From the NCBI GenBank assembly GCA_947474705.1, contig CANJJS010000018.1, positions 1 to 64,000 on the forward strand: a DNA stretch of 64,000 nt. The letters are read 5' to 3'. The notes beneath the pieces are model-generated. The model worked only from the letters and a program-made list of their open reading frames with translations, was not told the origin of the DNA and ran no database searches. Source of the DNA: Acetobacteraceae bacterium (GTDB taxonomy: Bacteria > Pseudomonadota > Alphaproteobacteria > Acetobacterales > Acetobacteraceae). Made by a program: the position numbers and the translations under genes. Below, piece by piece: positions 15,746-25,264 of the stretch (its first letter is position 1; every line of letters starts with the position of its first letter).

Positions 15746-16327
15746 ATGACACGAATTGGCATGACGGCCTTGGCGCTGCTGGGCGCGATGAGCTTCGCGA
15801 CCGCCGCGAACGCGACGATTTTTCACCTGAATCGGTCGGTCGGCGGCGGCACCGTTGTCGGGACCATCACCACCAATGGGACAACGGGCCCGCTCGCGAC
15901 CGCTGATATCATCGATTGGGATCTGGTCCTGAGCGCGGGTATCGATTTCGCGGTACTAGAGAGCGGATCGTCCTCGGTTCTGATCGTGGGAAACGGCCTG
16001 ACGGCCACGGTCGATACGCTGACCTTCAACTTCGCCAGCACCAGCAGCTACGTGTTGTTTCAATCTCCGAACATTGGATCGGGCGAGACCTGGTACAGTA
16101 TGGAGGGCATCGGTTTCTACGCCACGGCCCTTGGAATGCTCAATGCCAGCCTGGGCGTTGAGTCGGTGCTGCTCGGTACGTACGATCCGAACCCGGTGCT
16201 CAGCGGCCCGAGCGGCGTCGCGACATTCACATCGTCGCAGGACATCGCGATGCCGGAACCGGCCACTCTCTCCCTGCTTGGTTTCGGTCTGGCCGGTCTC
16301 GGTCTGGCGCGGCGTCGTAAGAGCTGA
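15746..16327 (+). CDS. PEP-CTERM sorting-domain protein, secreted
   Basis: 193 residues. A classical signal peptide, MTRIGMTALALLGAMSFATAANA, is followed by a beta-rich, Gly/Ser/Thr-rich body that includes IGSGETWYSMEGIGFY. The C-terminus, AMPEPATLSLLGFGLAGLGLARRRKS, is a textbook PEP-CTERM signal: PEPATL, hydrophobic helix and RRRKS. It would be exported and processed by an exosortase encoded elsewhere. No similarity to a known enzyme is seen. It ends 12 bases from the convergent amidohydrolase gene. Confidence 0.88.
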   Translation: MTRIGMTALALLGAMSFATAANATIFHLNRSVGGGTVVGTITTNGTTGPLATADIIDWDLVLSAGIDFAVLESGSSSVLIVGNGLTATVDTLTFNFASTSSYVLFQSPNIGSGETWYSMEGIGFYATALGMLNASLGVESVLLGTYDPNPVLSGPSGVATFTSSQDIAMPEPATLSLLGFGLAGLGLARRRKS

Positions 16328-16339
16328 AGCGGCGCCGGA

Positions 16340-18058
16340 TTATCCGGCACCACGCCCGCGTAGTAACTGCCCTCCGGTCTCGCCCGTCGCCACACCGTTT
16401 TCGAAAGCCAGCGCGCCATTGACGATGGTCGCGGCGATGCCCTCGGCCTTCTGCAACAGCCGCCGCGCGCCACCCGGAAGATCCGACTCGACGGTCGGCA
16501 TCGACGGCTGAACCGTGTCCTCGTCGAACAGCACCAGGTCCGCCGCGAATCCCGACCGCACCAGACCACGGTCGTTCAACTCCCAGGCGGCGGCGTTGTC
16601 GAAGGTCAGTTTCCTGACCGCCTGTTCCAGCGTGAACGCCTGCTTCGCCCGCACCCAATAGCTCAACATGTGCGTCTGCAACGACGAGCCCATTTCCTGG
16701 CAAACATGCGCGCCCGAGTCGGAGAAGGTCGTCAGGCACCAGGGATGACGCATCATGTCCAGCACCTCGGCCGGCGCCTCGTTGACCAGGGGCTGGACGA
16801 AGACCTGATTTTCGTTCGCCAGCATCAGATCGATCATGGTCTCGACCGGGTGCTTGCCGGAGGTGGCGGACAGAGAGGCGACCGTCGGGTCCTCCCAGGC
16901 CACATCCTTCATGGCGTAGAGGTTGGAATAGTCGGGTTTGCGCGGGTCGGTCGTCGCCGCGCCGCCACCCTGAAACACGTTGTCGCGTGGCTTCATCCGG
17001 GCCTCGTCGGCGACCAGGCGGGCGCGGACGGCCGGGTCGGACAGCCGCCGCTTTTGTTCGGCCAGCGGCAGCGCCCGCAATTCCTTCCACGCGGGGAGGA
17101 CGTCGAACGGAAGATACGACTTCAGCGAGAAAATCGCGTTGATCGATTTCGTCGTCGTTTGCCCGTACATGCGAGCGCCCGCCGCGACGCTCTCATCCAG
17201 ATAGTCGAGCTGGTACCGGTAGGAATTCGGCGACTCCCCCTGCCGGGTCGAAATCGTCCCGAACATCGTCGGACGCCCGCTCTCCAGTGCCACCTGACGC
17301 AACCGCTCCAGAAACACGCGTTGCGACGGCCCGCTCGAAACATCGGGCCCGATCTGAAAAATACCCGCGTTCAGCTCCGCCATCGCGCCCACCAGCGCAT
17401 CGATCTCCCGCCATTCCGCGATCCGGCTGGCGACCGGCGTGTCGTCCGGCGTCACATGCGTCCCCGCGCGAGAGCTGGAAAACCCCATCGCGCCCGCCCG
17501 CATCGCCTCCTTCACCATCGCGGCCATCCGCGCGATGTCTTCGTCCGTCGCCACCTCCGATAACGCCCGCTCGCCCATCGCGTACATTCGCATCGCCGAG
17601 TGGCCGATATACGACCCGTAATTCAAGGCTTTCGGCAGACGATCGACGGTCGACAAATATTCCGGGAACGTCTCCCAGTTCCAATCGATGCCGGTCAGCA
17701 TCGATTCCAGCGGAATATCCTCCACCGCGCTGAGGCAGCGCGCGAACCATTCCCGCTTATCCGGCGGGCAGGGTGCCAGGGCGAAGCCGCAATTCCCCAT
17801 CACCACCGTCGTCACCCCATGCCAACAAGAGCACGACCCCCCAACATCCCAGTTCACCTGGGCATCCATATGCGTGTGCCCGTCAATGAACCCCGGCGCG
17901 ACAATCAACCCGTCCGCATCGACAACCCGCGCCGCCTGGGCTCGAATACGCCCAATTTCGACAATCTTCCCACCGGAAATCCCGACATCCCCACGATACC
18001 GCCCCTGGCCCGAGCCATCGACAATCGTTCCGCCTTTGACGATCAGATCTAGAGTCAT
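16340..18058 (-). CDS. N-acyl-D-amino-acid deacylase-like amidohydrolase
   Basis: 572 residues of the metal-dependent amidohydrolase superfamily. The strand-1 metal motif is GFIDGHTHMDAQ (His61, His63), and the D-aminoacylase-specific Cys is in VMGNCGFALAPC. Other family strings are GHSAMRMYAMG, GAMGFSSSRAGTH, the C-terminal TTFSDSGAHVCQE with the catalytic Asp, and NAAAWELNDRGLVRSGFAADLVLFD. It likely hydrolyses an N-acyl-D-amino acid or related cyclic amide in the cytosol. Its start codon overlaps the stop of the upstream luciferase-like gene by ATGA, so the two are translationally coupled. A related but distinct paralog lies at the window's right end. Confidence 0.88.
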   Translation of the reverse strand: MTLDLIVKGGTIVDGSGQGRYRGDVGISGGKIVEIGRIRAQAARVVDADGLIVAPGFIDGHTHMDAQVNWDVGGSCSCWHGVTTVVMGNCGFALAPCPPDKREWFARCLSAVEDIPLESMLTGIDWNWETFPEYLSTVDRLPKALNYGSYIGHSAMRMYAMGERALSEVATDEDIARMAAMVKEAMRAGAMGFSSSRAGTHVTPDDTPVASRIAEWREIDALVGAMAELNAGIFQIGPDVSSGPSQRVFLERLRQVALESGRPTMFGTISTRQGESPNSYRYQLDYLDESVAAGARMYGQTTTKSINAIFSLKSYLPFDVLPAWKELRALPLAEQKRRLSDPAVRARLVADEARMKPRDNVFQGGGAATTDPRKPDYSNLYAMKDVAWEDPTVASLSATSGKHPVETMIDLMLANENQVFVQPLVNEAPAEVLDMMRHPWCLTTFSDSGAHVCQEMGSSLQTHMLSYWVRAKQAFTLEQAVRKLTFDNAAAWELNDRGLVRSGFAADLVLFDEDTVQPSMPTVESDLPGGARRLLQKAEGIAATIVNGALAFENGVATGETGGQLLRGRGAG

Positions 18059-19077
18059 GATTTTTTCCCTTTGAATTCTGGCAGAATTTCCTTGCCGAAG
18101 ATGCGCAATGCCTCCAACGACCCACCGACATCGATGAGCAGCATGTGTTCGACCCCCGCCGCTTCATAGACCTTCAGGCGTTTGATAAGCTCGTCCGGCG
18201 GCCCGATCAGAGCGTCCGATTCGGTCAACTTCCGCATCTTCTCCGCGTCGCCATGACCCTGGAAATGATTGCCCGGGATTGGCCCCGACGGCGGTAGCGA
18301 CAAATCCTGCACATGCTGCAAGAACCGCCGCCGCAACTCCTGCTGCCGCGTCCGCTCCTCCGCCGTATAGGCCAGATGAAACGCGCGCGTGACGCCGACG
18401 GAAAACGGATCGTAAACCCGGCCCGCTTCCTCCGCCGCCTTTCGGAATGTCGCGACCTTGTGCCCGACGACCTCAGGCGAGCCATTCTGCGCCACCAGCA
18501 TGTTCATCCCGGCCCGCGCCGTCTTGGTAATGGAGGCATCGCTGTTCGCGCCAATCCATAACGGCGGATGCGGCCGCTGCACCGGCGCGGGCTCGATCAC
18601 GACATTGTCGTAATTCCAGTAGGTCCCATGGTGCGAAAATCGGCCCTTGGACGTCCACGCCTTCTGGATAAAATCCAGACACTCTTGGTAGCGCGCGTCC
18701 GCCTCCGCCATGTCCATGCAAAACCCGGCGAACTCGCTGTACCGATATCCGCGCCCGATCCCCAGATCGAGCCGGCCGCCCGACACCACATCCACGGTCG
18801 CCGCCTGTTCCACCAACAACGCGGGATTGTGCCAGGGCAGCACCATGACCGCGGTGCCCAGCCGCATGGTTCGGGTACGCCCCGCGAGATAGGACAGGAG
18901 ATTGAGCGAGGCCGAGACCTGACCGAACCCGGTGAAATGATGCTCCACCAGGAACACGCTTTCAAAGCCCAGATCCTCGGCTTCCAGCACGTAGTCGATG
19001 AACTCGTGAATCTGCTGGCTGTCGCTGGGCTGATTGCCCATCGATGTCCGCGCGCCGCCGAAAAGTCCGAACTTCAT
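18055..19077 (-). CDS. Luciferase-like (LLM class) flavin-dependent monooxygenase
   Basis: 340 residues from the ATG at 19077 (GGAGACGG upstream). The bacterial-luciferase TIM-barrel strings are MKFGLFGGARTS, SVFLVEHHFTGFG, RTMRLGTAVMVLPWHNPALLVEQAATVDVVSGGRLDLGIGRG (quoted by its landmarks RLGTAVMVLPWH and LDLGIGRGY), PPLWIGANSDAS and AGVEHMLLIDVGG. It uses reduced FMN, or F420-type cofactor in some branches, to oxygenate a small organic molecule. First gene of a two-gene unit overlapping the amidohydrolase by 4 bases. A partner flavin reductase is not in the neighbourhood. Confidence 0.87.
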   Translation of the reverse strand: MKFGLFGGARTSMGNQPSDSQQIHEFIDYVLEAEDLGFESVFLVEHHFTGFGQVSASLNLLSYLAGRTRTMRLGTAVMVLPWHNPALLVEQAATVDVVSGGRLDLGIGRGYRYSEFAGFCMDMAEADARYQECLDFIQKAWTSKGRFSHHGTYWNYDNVVIEPAPVQRPHPPLWIGANSDASITKTARAGMNMLVAQNGSPEVVGHKVATFRKAAEEAGRVYDPFSVGVTRAFHLAYTAEERTRQQELRRRFLQHVQDLSLPPSGPIPGNHFQGHGDAEKMRKLTESDALIGPPDELIKRLKVYEAAGVEHMLLIDVGGSLEALRIFGKEILPEFKGKKS

Positions 19078-19220
19078 GGTTGCCGTCTCCCGATCGCATG
19101 ACGCGAGCCCGCCCATGCCTTTCCGGCAGGCTGTCACAGGCGGGCGCCGCCCTCAAGCGGCGGGTTTCCGTACCTAAGGACTTCGTGCCATGCTGCCGGG
19201 AACCAGACACAGGATCGATC

Positions 19221-20213
19221 ATGGTTGCCCCCGTCTCCGACCGCATTCCCTTGCTGGACATCGGCTCTTATTTGGCTGGCGCGCCCGGCGCCCGCGCGGA
19301 GCTGGCCCAGGCGATCGATAAAACATGCCGCGACACGGGTTTTTTGGTGATCGCGAACCACGGCATCGACCCGGCTTTGGTGGACGGCGCGTTCGGCGCC
19401 GCCAACGCCTTCTTCGACCGGCCGATGGAGCGCAAACTCCAACTGAAAATCGGCGATCTGAACATCGGCTATTTGCCCTACGGCGCCCAGATCGTTCGCA
19501 CCTCCAAAGTCCACGTCAACACACAGCCCAATCTCAGCGAGAGCTTTTATATCGTCCACGACCTGAGCCCGGACGATCCGCGCATCCTCGCCGGCGATCC
19601 CCTCTACGGCCTGAACAAGTGGCCGGAGGAAATGCCGGACTTCAAAGCCGCCACCATGGCCTATATCCGCGCCATGCGCCCGCTGGCGGAGAAAATGGTC
19701 TCCGTCATCGGCACCGCTCTGGGCGTGTCCGACGATTATTTCGTGGACGAGTTCAAGGACCCGACCACGACCTTGCGCCTGATCCGTTACCCCAGCCAGG
19801 CCAACGCCAACGATAACCAGTTCGGCTTCGCGCCCCATATCGACACGAATTTTCTGACGCTGCTCGCGCGTTCCGCCCTGCCGGGTCTGGAAGTGCGCAC
19901 CCCCCAGGGCGAGTGGATCCGCCCTCCGCACGTCCCCAACACTTTCGTGGTTAACACCGGCGAGATGTTGGGCCGCTACTCCAACGACCGCTACATCGCC
20001 ACGCCGCATCGCGTCGTCAACGACAGCAACACGCTTCGGCACGCGATCCCGTTCTTCTTTGGGCCCGGTCTGGAGGCCATTATCAAGCCGGTGGGCCCCT
20101 GCGTCACGCCGGACAATCCGGCGAAATACGAACCGCTGCTTTACGCCGATCACCGCCGCAAACTGAACCTCACGAATTTCGCCCATCGGCGCAAAGCGGC
20201 GGAGGCATCCTGA
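19221..20213 (+). CDS. 2-oxoglutarate/Fe(II)-dependent oxygenase, isopenicillin-N-synthase-like
   Basis: 330 residues from the ATG at 19221 (AGGATC upstream). The N-terminal DIOX_N part has IPLLDIGSY and CRDTGFLVIANHGID. The double-stranded beta-helix core carries HxD at His206/Asp208 (APHIDTNFLTLL) and the distal His263 (ATPHRVVND). The usual RxS that binds 2-oxoglutarate appears as RHA in LRHAIPFFF, so cosubstrate binding may be slightly altered. It would hydroxylate or oxidatively modify a small molecule. Divergent from the luciferase-like/amidohydrolase pair (144 bases apart) and followed after 70 bases by another luciferase-like gene. Confidence 0.87.
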   Translation: MVAPVSDRIPLLDIGSYLAGAPGARAELAQAIDKTCRDTGFLVIANHGIDPALVDGAFGAANAFFDRPMERKLQLKIGDLNIGYLPYGAQIVRTSKVHVNTQPNLSESFYIVHDLSPDDPRILAGDPLYGLNKWPEEMPDFKAATMAYIRAMRPLAEKMVSVIGTALGVSDDYFVDEFKDPTTTLRLIRYPSQANANDNQFGFAPHIDTNFLTLLARSALPGLEVRTPQGEWIRPPHVPNTFVVNTGEMLGRYSNDRYIATPHRVVNDSNTLRHAIPFFFGPGLEAIIKPVGPCVTPDNPAKYEPLLYADHRRKLNLTNFAHRRKAAEAS

Positions 20214-20283
20214 ACCGAAGGCCAATCTTCTCCTCCGCCCCCGAAACACGCTAAACTCCCCCCAATCAGGAGGAGCGTCCCCC

Positions 20284-21357
20284 ATGGAATTCGGCATCGG
20301 CATCGCCACGTCCGGCGAGTCCTGGAAACTCGCCAAACGCGCGGAGGAACTCGGCTTTACCCACGCGTGGTTTTACGACACGCAGATGGTCGCCGCCGAC
20401 TGCTTCGTCGCGATGGGCGCCGCCGCCGCCCATACCAGCCGCATCCGTCTCGGTACCGGTGTCCTTGTCCCCTCCAATCGCCTCGCCGCCGTCACCGCCA
20501 ATGCCTTCGCGACGCTGAACGCCATGGCGCCAGGACGGATCGATTTCGGCGTCGGCACCGGATTTTCGGCGCGGCGCGCGATGGGGATGGGCGGCGTCAA
20601 ACTCGCCGACATGGAGGAGTATATCCGGGTCATCTACGGCCTGCTCAATGGCGAGACCCTGGAAACCGAAATCGAGGGCAAACAGCGGAAAATCCGCTTC
20701 CTCAATCCGGATGCGGGCCTGATCAACATAAAAGACCCGATCAAACTTCACGTCTCCGCCTACGGCCCGAAATCGCAAAAGATGGTGGCCAAGCTGGGCG
20801 CCGCCTGGAAATCCTTCGTCAGCGACGTCCCGGGCGCCCTGACCGCCATCGAAGGCATGCGCAAGGACTGGACCGATGCCGGCCGCGATGTCTCCGATCT
20901 CTACACCACCGTCTGGGCCTGCGGCTGCGTCCTCCAACCCGGCGAGTCCGCCGACAGTCCCCGCGCCATGGCACAGGCCGGCCCCCGCGCGGCGGTCCTG
21001 CTGCACAGGGCGGCCGACCTCGACATGACCGGCTGGAAAAACACCTCGCCCGTGCCAGACAGCGTGCAAAAGAACATCGACGGCTATTTGGAAACCGCCC
21101 GGAACTTCGAACCCGCCGACGCCCGCTACCTCATGAACCACCGCGGCCACTTCGTCTTCGTCAAACCCGAGGAACGGCCCTTCGTCGACGCCGAACTGAT
21201 CCGCCGCACCACCTTCACCGCCACCGAGCAAGAACTGAAACAACGCATCGAGGCCATGCGCGACGCGGGCTGGAGCCAGTTCGTCATCCCCATCACCCCC
21301 GGCCAGGAAGACGCCATCGAAGACTGGGCGCGTGTCGCCAGGGCCTTCGCCCGATGA
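20284..21357 (+). CDS. Luciferase-like (LLM class) oxidoreductase
   Basis: 357 residues; strong ribosome binding site AGGAGGAG. Typical strings are [25 protein letters not shown] (landmarks FGIGIATSG and [14 protein letters not shown]), [30 protein letters not shown] and [16 protein letters not shown]. It belongs to the 5,10-methylenetetrahydromethanopterin-reductase-like branch, where the cofactor may be FMN or F420. Its stop codon overlaps the start of the following MFS gene by ATGA, a sign of tight coupling between the enzyme and a transporter. Confidence 0.87.
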   Translation: MEFGIGIATSGESWKLAKRAEELGFTHAWFYDTQMVAADCFVAMGAAAAHTSRIRLGTGVLVPSNRLAAVTANAFATLNAMAPGRIDFGVGTGFSARRAMGMGGVKLADMEEYIRVIYGLLNGETLETEIEGKQRKIRFLNPDAGLINIKDPIKLHVSAYGPKSQKMVAKLGAAWKSFVSDVPGALTAIEGMRKDWTDAGRDVSDLYTTVWACGCVLQPGESADSPRAMAQAGPRAAVLLHRAADLDMTGWKNTSPVPDSVQKNIDGYLETARNFEPADARYLMNHRGHFVFVKPEERPFVDAELIRRTTFTATEQELKQRIEAMRDAGWSQFVIPITPGQEDAIEDWARVARAFAR

Positions 21358-22556
21358 ATTCCACCCGCACGGAATACAAAGCGCTTGGGTTGATTTGCGC
21401 CGCCCATTGGGTAAGCCATTTCCACTATCTCGTCCTCGTTCCGCTGTTTCCGATGCTGAAACAGACACTTGGCGTTGGTTATGTCGAACTCGCGCTGATC
21501 ATCACGCTCTACAATATCACCTCCGGCGTGGTGCAAACGCCAATGGGCTATATCTCCGATCGTTTCGGCGCGCGGCGGACATTGATCGGCGGTCTGCTTC
21601 TGGGCGGTCTGACCTTTATTTCGATCGGCCTCTTCCCTGTTTACTACTGGATGCTCCCCGCCGCCGTGCTCCTGGGCATCGCCAACGCCGTCTACCATCC
21701 AGCGGATTATACCATTCTGGGCGCCGTCATCGATCCGCCCAGACTCGGCCGCGCCTTCTCGTTTCATACTTTCTCCGGCTTCCTTGGCTCCGCCATCGCG
21801 CCCGTGACCATGATCCTGATGGCGCAATCCATCGGCATGGGACCGGCGATCATGGTCGCCGGCGGCCTGGGGATCGTCTGCGCCGTGCCGCTGATGTTCG
21901 CGGGCTGGCTGGACGGCGCACAGGGACAACAGCCGAAAAAGGGCGAGGAAGCCCACATCCCCATGCGCAACCTGCTTACGCCCGCCATCCTCAGCCTGGT
22001 CGGGTTCTTCACGCTGCTCAGCCTCAGCAGCGGGGCGCTGACCAATTATTCCGCCGTCGCGCTGGTGTCGCTGTACGGTGTCAGCTTTTCCGCCGCCAAC
22101 GCCGCGCTGACAGCCTATCTCTTCCTCACCGCCCTGGGCGTCCTCGCCGGCGGGTTCATCGCCGATGCCACCAAACGCCATGGCGACGTCGCCGCCGGAG
22201 GCTTTGGCGGCGCCGCGGTGCTGATCCTGGCGGTCGGGACGATCGATATGGGTCCGATCCTCATGACCCTGGCCATGGGCACGGCCGGGTTCCTGGCGGG
22301 CATGATCTCGCCATCGAGAGACATGCTGGTGCGCGCGGCGTCGCCGCCCGGCGCCTTTGGGCGGGTTTTCGGGATTGTCACCACCGGCTTCAACATCGGC
22401 GGCACGATCGGCCCGATGATCGGCGGCTGGATCATGGACCACAATTTGCCGCGCTGGGTGTTTTACACGTCGGTTTCGTTCATGGTTCTCACGTCGCTCA
22501 TGGCCCTGGCCAGCGAGTGGCGGGCGCGGCGGACCCGGGCGATGGTGTCGGTGTAA
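21354..22556 (+). CDS. MFS transporter
   Basis: 400 residues with about twelve hydrophobic segments. The MFS loop 2-3 motif appears as [16 protein letters not shown], and the paired loop in the second half as [13 protein letters not shown]. The sequence is of the general efflux type, with some similarity in layout to the fosmidomycin-resistance (Fsr) group ([29 protein letters not shown]). It overlaps the upstream luciferase-like gene by 4 bases, so it probably moves the substrate or product of that enzyme across the inner membrane. The substrate is not known. Confidence 0.88.
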   Translation: MNSTRTEYKALGLICAAHWVSHFHYLVLVPLFPMLKQTLGVGYVELALIITLYNITSGVVQTPMGYISDRFGARRTLIGGLLLGGLTFISIGLFPVYYWMLPAAVLLGIANAVYHPADYTILGAVIDPPRLGRAFSFHTFSGFLGSAIAPVTMILMAQSIGMGPAIMVAGGLGIVCAVPLMFAGWLDGAQGQQPKKGEEAHIPMRNLLTPAILSLVGFFTLLSLSSGALTNYSAVALVSLYGVSFSAANAALTAYLFLTALGVLAGGFIADATKRHGDVAAGGFGGAAVLILAVGTIDMGPILMTLAMGTAGFLAGMISPSRDMLVRAASPPGAFGRVFGIVTTGFNIGGTIGPMIGGWIMDHNLPRWVFYTSVSFMVLTSLMALASEWRARRTRAMVSV

Positions 22557-22628
22557 GGCGAGCCGTAACAATACCCGAGGCGTTCGCCGGACACACCGCC
22601 ACATGATCCGGCCACGGGCCGGGCAGCG

Positions 22629-22711
22629 CCTGCCTGAGGACAGGCTACGACGGACCATCCATGTCTCGTGGTGCCGGTCTCGACAAAGTCGTGGATGGCG
22701 CGCCTGCGCGC
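22629..22711. repeat. REP-like inverted repeats between convergent genes
   Basis: Three dyads are packed here: GCCTG-CCTGAGGA-CAGGC at about 22629, CCATCCA (22655-22661) with TGGATGG (22692-22698), and GGCGCGCCTGCGCGCC at about 22697. The region separates the MFS gene from the convergent DAO-type oxidase gene. Such clustered palindromes in high-GC alphaproteobacteria are often dispersed intergenic repeats and may serve as a bidirectional transcript end. Confidence 0.45.
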
Positions 22712-22775
22712 CCCATGAGGTGGCACGTCCGAGGGTGTGACGGTCAAAGGTTCCGTCAATTGATATAAGCCTCGG

Positions 22776-24032
22776 TCATAGCCCCAGAGCGTCTCTGATC
22801 CGCCCGTAAACGACGCGCGCCTGGACAGCGGATTTCCACAGGCCGTGCAACGGTATTCCGCGAAATTCCGTGACCGGCAATGGGAGTTCCTCGGAGGGGC
22901 CGCCCACGATACGGCGCGCCAGTTCGGGGCCCATCGCGGTGCTCAGCGCCACGCCGCGGCCGTTATAGCCAAGGCAGACCAGCACCGTTTCGTCGGGCGC
23001 GTGGACGTGCGGATAATGGTCGGCGGTGACGGCCAGTTGGCCGCTCCAGGCCCAGGGCCAGGTCACGCCTCGGAGAGTTGGCCAAAGGCGGATGGCGTAG
23101 TCGATAAGGTATTGGAGTTGTTCGGGCCGGTCTATCTCCCGCTGCACGCTGCGCCCGCCCATCAGGATCCGGCCGTCGCGGTTTTTCCGGTAATAGACGG
23201 TGATGTCGCCCATTTCGTACAATGACGATCTACTGGGCATGACATCGTCCGGCACCGGTTCGCTCGCCGCGATGGCGGAGAACACGGGCACGAGGCTCCG
23301 GCGCAATCCGGGCCAGAGATCGTCCGTGTAACCATTCGTGGCCAGAACGATTTTCTCGGCGCGCAGGGTGCCCGTGGGGGTTTCCAGGCGCCATTGACCG
23401 CCGTCCTTGCTCAGCCGAGACACCGGCGTGTCGCCATGCACCGCCGCGCCCGCGTCGATCGCCGCCGCCGCCAGCCCCCGCGCGAACCCCAGCGGATTTA
23501 ACTGCCCGCCGCGCCGGTCGATCATACCGCCGAGATAGCGGTCCGTGCCGGTCAGGCCCGCCATCGTTTCGCGGTCGACGATCTCCACGTCCGGGCATCG
23601 GCGCGCCCATTCCGCCGCCGTGCGCGCCAGGCCCGCCAGAGTCCGCCGGTGGAAGGCGGCGCGGAGCGTGCCGGACTGGAGCGCCTCGCAGGCGATGCGG
23701 TGGCGGTCGATCAGGCCGAAGACGATATTCGGGGCATCGCCGGAAAATGTCACGGCCGCGGCGCCCAGATCGCGTTCCACCTGGTCCGGGTCGTGCTTCA
23801 GGCCGGGATTGACCTGCCCGCCGTTGCGTCCCGACGCGCCCCAGCCGGGTTCATGCGCCTCCAAAACCACGACATCGACGCCCTGTTCGGCGAGGCTCAG
23901 GGCCGTCGATAACCCGGTGAAGCCCGCGCCGACGATCGCCACGGACACGGTTCGGTCCCCGTCCAAAGGCGGTGTGGATGGGGCGGGCATCGCTGTCTCG
24001 GCATGGAGTGTTCGCGCGGGTATCATCGGCAT
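22776..24032 (-). CDS. FAD-dependent oxidoreductase of the DAO family (glycine/gamma-glutamylputrescine oxidase-like)
   Basis: About 418 residues. The FAD-binding motif is VAIVGAGFTGLSTALSLAEQG followed by VVVLEAHEPGWGASGRNGGQVNPGL, typical of the PuuB/sarcosine-oxidase-like group. C-terminal strings VTADHYPHVHAPDETVLVCLGYNGRGVALSTAMGPELA (landmarks VTADHYPHVH and GYNGRGVALS) complete the FAD domain. It oxidises an amine or amino acid and releases ammonia and H2O2. The start is uncertain: ATGs at 24032, 24026 and 23990 are all possible and none has a strong ribosome binding site. Divergent from the D-2-hydroxyacid dehydrogenase, about 30 bases away. Confidence 0.86.
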   Translation of the reverse strand: MPMIPARTLHAETAMPAPSTPPLDGDRTVSVAIVGAGFTGLSTALSLAEQGVDVVVLEAHEPGWGASGRNGGQVNPGLKHDPDQVERDLGAAAVTFSGDAPNIVFGLIDRHRIACEALQSGTLRAAFHRRTLAGLARTAAEWARRCPDVEIVDRETMAGLTGTDRYLGGMIDRRGGQLNPLGFARGLAAAAIDAGAAVHGDTPVSRLSKDGGQWRLETPTGTLRAEKIVLATNGYTDDLWPGLRRSLVPVFSAIAASEPVPDDVMPSRSSLYEMGDITVYYRKNRDGRILMGGRSVQREIDRPEQLQYLIDYAIRLWPTLRGVTWPWAWSGQLAVTADHYPHVHAPDETVLVCLGYNGRGVALSTAMGPELARRIVGGPSEELPLPVTEFRGIPLHGLWKSAVQARVVYGRIRDALGL

Positions 24033-24063
24033 AGAATGGCGCCATAAGCCGAAGGAAACCACC

Positions 24064-25116
24064 ATGGCCCCCAATACGAAGCGAATCTTCTACACCAAAT
24101 ATCTGCCGTCGGCGGTCTACCCGACGGTGCTGGCGCCGCGGCCGGACGTGCAACTCGACAAGTTGGAAAACGACAGCCCCGACGAGGTCGCGACGCCGAT
24201 CCTGAGCCAGGCGCATATTTATCAGATCGGCGCCTCGCGGCAGATCATCGCGCCGCATTTGCAGGTCAACGCGGCGTTGCTGGCGCGGACGCCGAATTTG
24301 ATCGCCGCGTCGTCCAACGGCGCGGGTTACGATACCATCGACGTGGATGCGTGCACGGAGGCCGGGATCGCCGTCGTCAACCAGTCCGGCGGCAACAAGG
24401 AAGCGGTGGCCGAGCATGCGCTGGCCATGATGATGGCGCTGTCGAAAAGGATCGTGCAGGCCGACAAGCACGCGCGCACGGGCCAGGCGATCGACCGCAA
24501 CACATATATAGGCCGCGAACTGAACGGCCGTGTGCTGGGCGTGATCGGCATCGGCAATGTCGGTGGCAATCTTACGCGAATGTGCAAGGCCGCATTCAAC
24601 ATGCGTGTCCTGGCCTTCGATCCGTTGCTCTCGGCGGAACAGGTCGCGGCCCGTGGCGCGGATAAGGTCGAACTCGACGACCTGCTCGCCCAGTCCGATT
24701 TCGTCTCGGTGCATTGTCCGCTGACGAAACAAAACCGCAAGATGATGAGCACGGCGCAATTCGAAAAAATGAAGCCGGAAGCCTATTTCATTACGACCGC
24801 GCGTGGGTTCATTCACGACGAGGCGGCGCTGGCGCAGGCGCTGGCCGACAAAAAAATCGCGGGCGCCGGACTGGATGTGTGGGAGGACGAGCCGCCGCCA
24901 CACGATCACCCGCTGATGGCGTTCGACAATGTCATGGTCAGCCCGCACGTCGCGGGCTCCACCATCGAGGCGCGCGAAAACATGGGCCGGATCGCGGCGG
25001 AACAGGCGCTGGACATTCTGGACGGCAAGAAACCGCCGCGGCTGATTAACCCGGAGGTTTGGCCGGCGTATCGCGAGCGTTTCGCACGGATCATGGGGTT
25101 CGCGCCGGAGGCGTGA
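24064..25116 (+). CDS. D-isomer specific 2-hydroxyacid dehydrogenase
   Basis: 350 residues; ATG at 24064 preceded by AAGGAAACC. The NAD-binding motif is LGVIGIGNVGGNLTRM at about 158. The catalytic Arg is in ITTARGFIHDEAALAQAL, Glu in WEDEPPPHDHPL and His in VSPHVAGSTIEAR. The enzyme interconverts a 2-oxo acid and its D-2-hydroxy acid. The protein carries a longer N-terminal segment than simple phosphoglycerate dehydrogenases and no ACT domain. It shares a divergent promoter region with the DAO-type oxidase, whose 2-oxo acid product could in principle be its substrate (inference). Confidence 0.9.
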   Translation: MAPNTKRIFYTKYLPSAVYPTVLAPRPDVQLDKLENDSPDEVATPILSQAHIYQIGASRQIIAPHLQVNAALLARTPNLIAASSNGAGYDTIDVDACTEAGIAVVNQSGGNKEAVAEHALAMMMALSKRIVQADKHARTGQAIDRNTYIGRELNGRVLGVIGIGNVGGNLTRMCKAAFNMRVLAFDPLLSAEQVAARGADKVELDDLLAQSDFVSVHCPLTKQNRKMMSTAQFEKMKPEAYFITTARGFIHDEAALAQALADKKIAGAGLDVWEDEPPPHDHPLMAFDNVMVSPHVAGSTIEARENMGRIAAEQALDILDGKKPPRLINPEVWPAYRERFARIMGFAPEA

Positions 25117-25166
25117 TCGGGGCGGTCTTGTCGTAGTCACCCGACCGTTGCCATTCGGCCGGAGCT

Positions 25167-25256
25167 ATCTCGGGTGTTACCTCCTCGGTTGTTGGCATCT
25201 CGGCTGTCGCGATATCGGGCGTTACCACCTCGATTGTCGCGATCTCGGATATTGCC
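25167..25256 (+). repeat. Six tandem copies of a degenerate 15-bp unit
   Basis: Units start at 25167, 25182, 25197, 25212, 25227 and 25242, for example ATCTCGGGTGTTACC, ATCTCGGCTGTCGCG, ATATCGGGCGTTACC and ATCTCGGATATTGCC. Consensus is ATCTCGGNTGTTNCC. In one forward frame they read as five-residue units with Leu or Ile at the second position (YLGCY, LLGCW, HLGCR, DIGRY, HLDCR, DLGYC), like a pentapeptide-repeat fragment. The frame spans only 25148-25405 and lacks a ribosome binding site, so a gene is not claimed. Confidence 0.7.
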
Positions 25257-25264
25257 TTCTCGTC

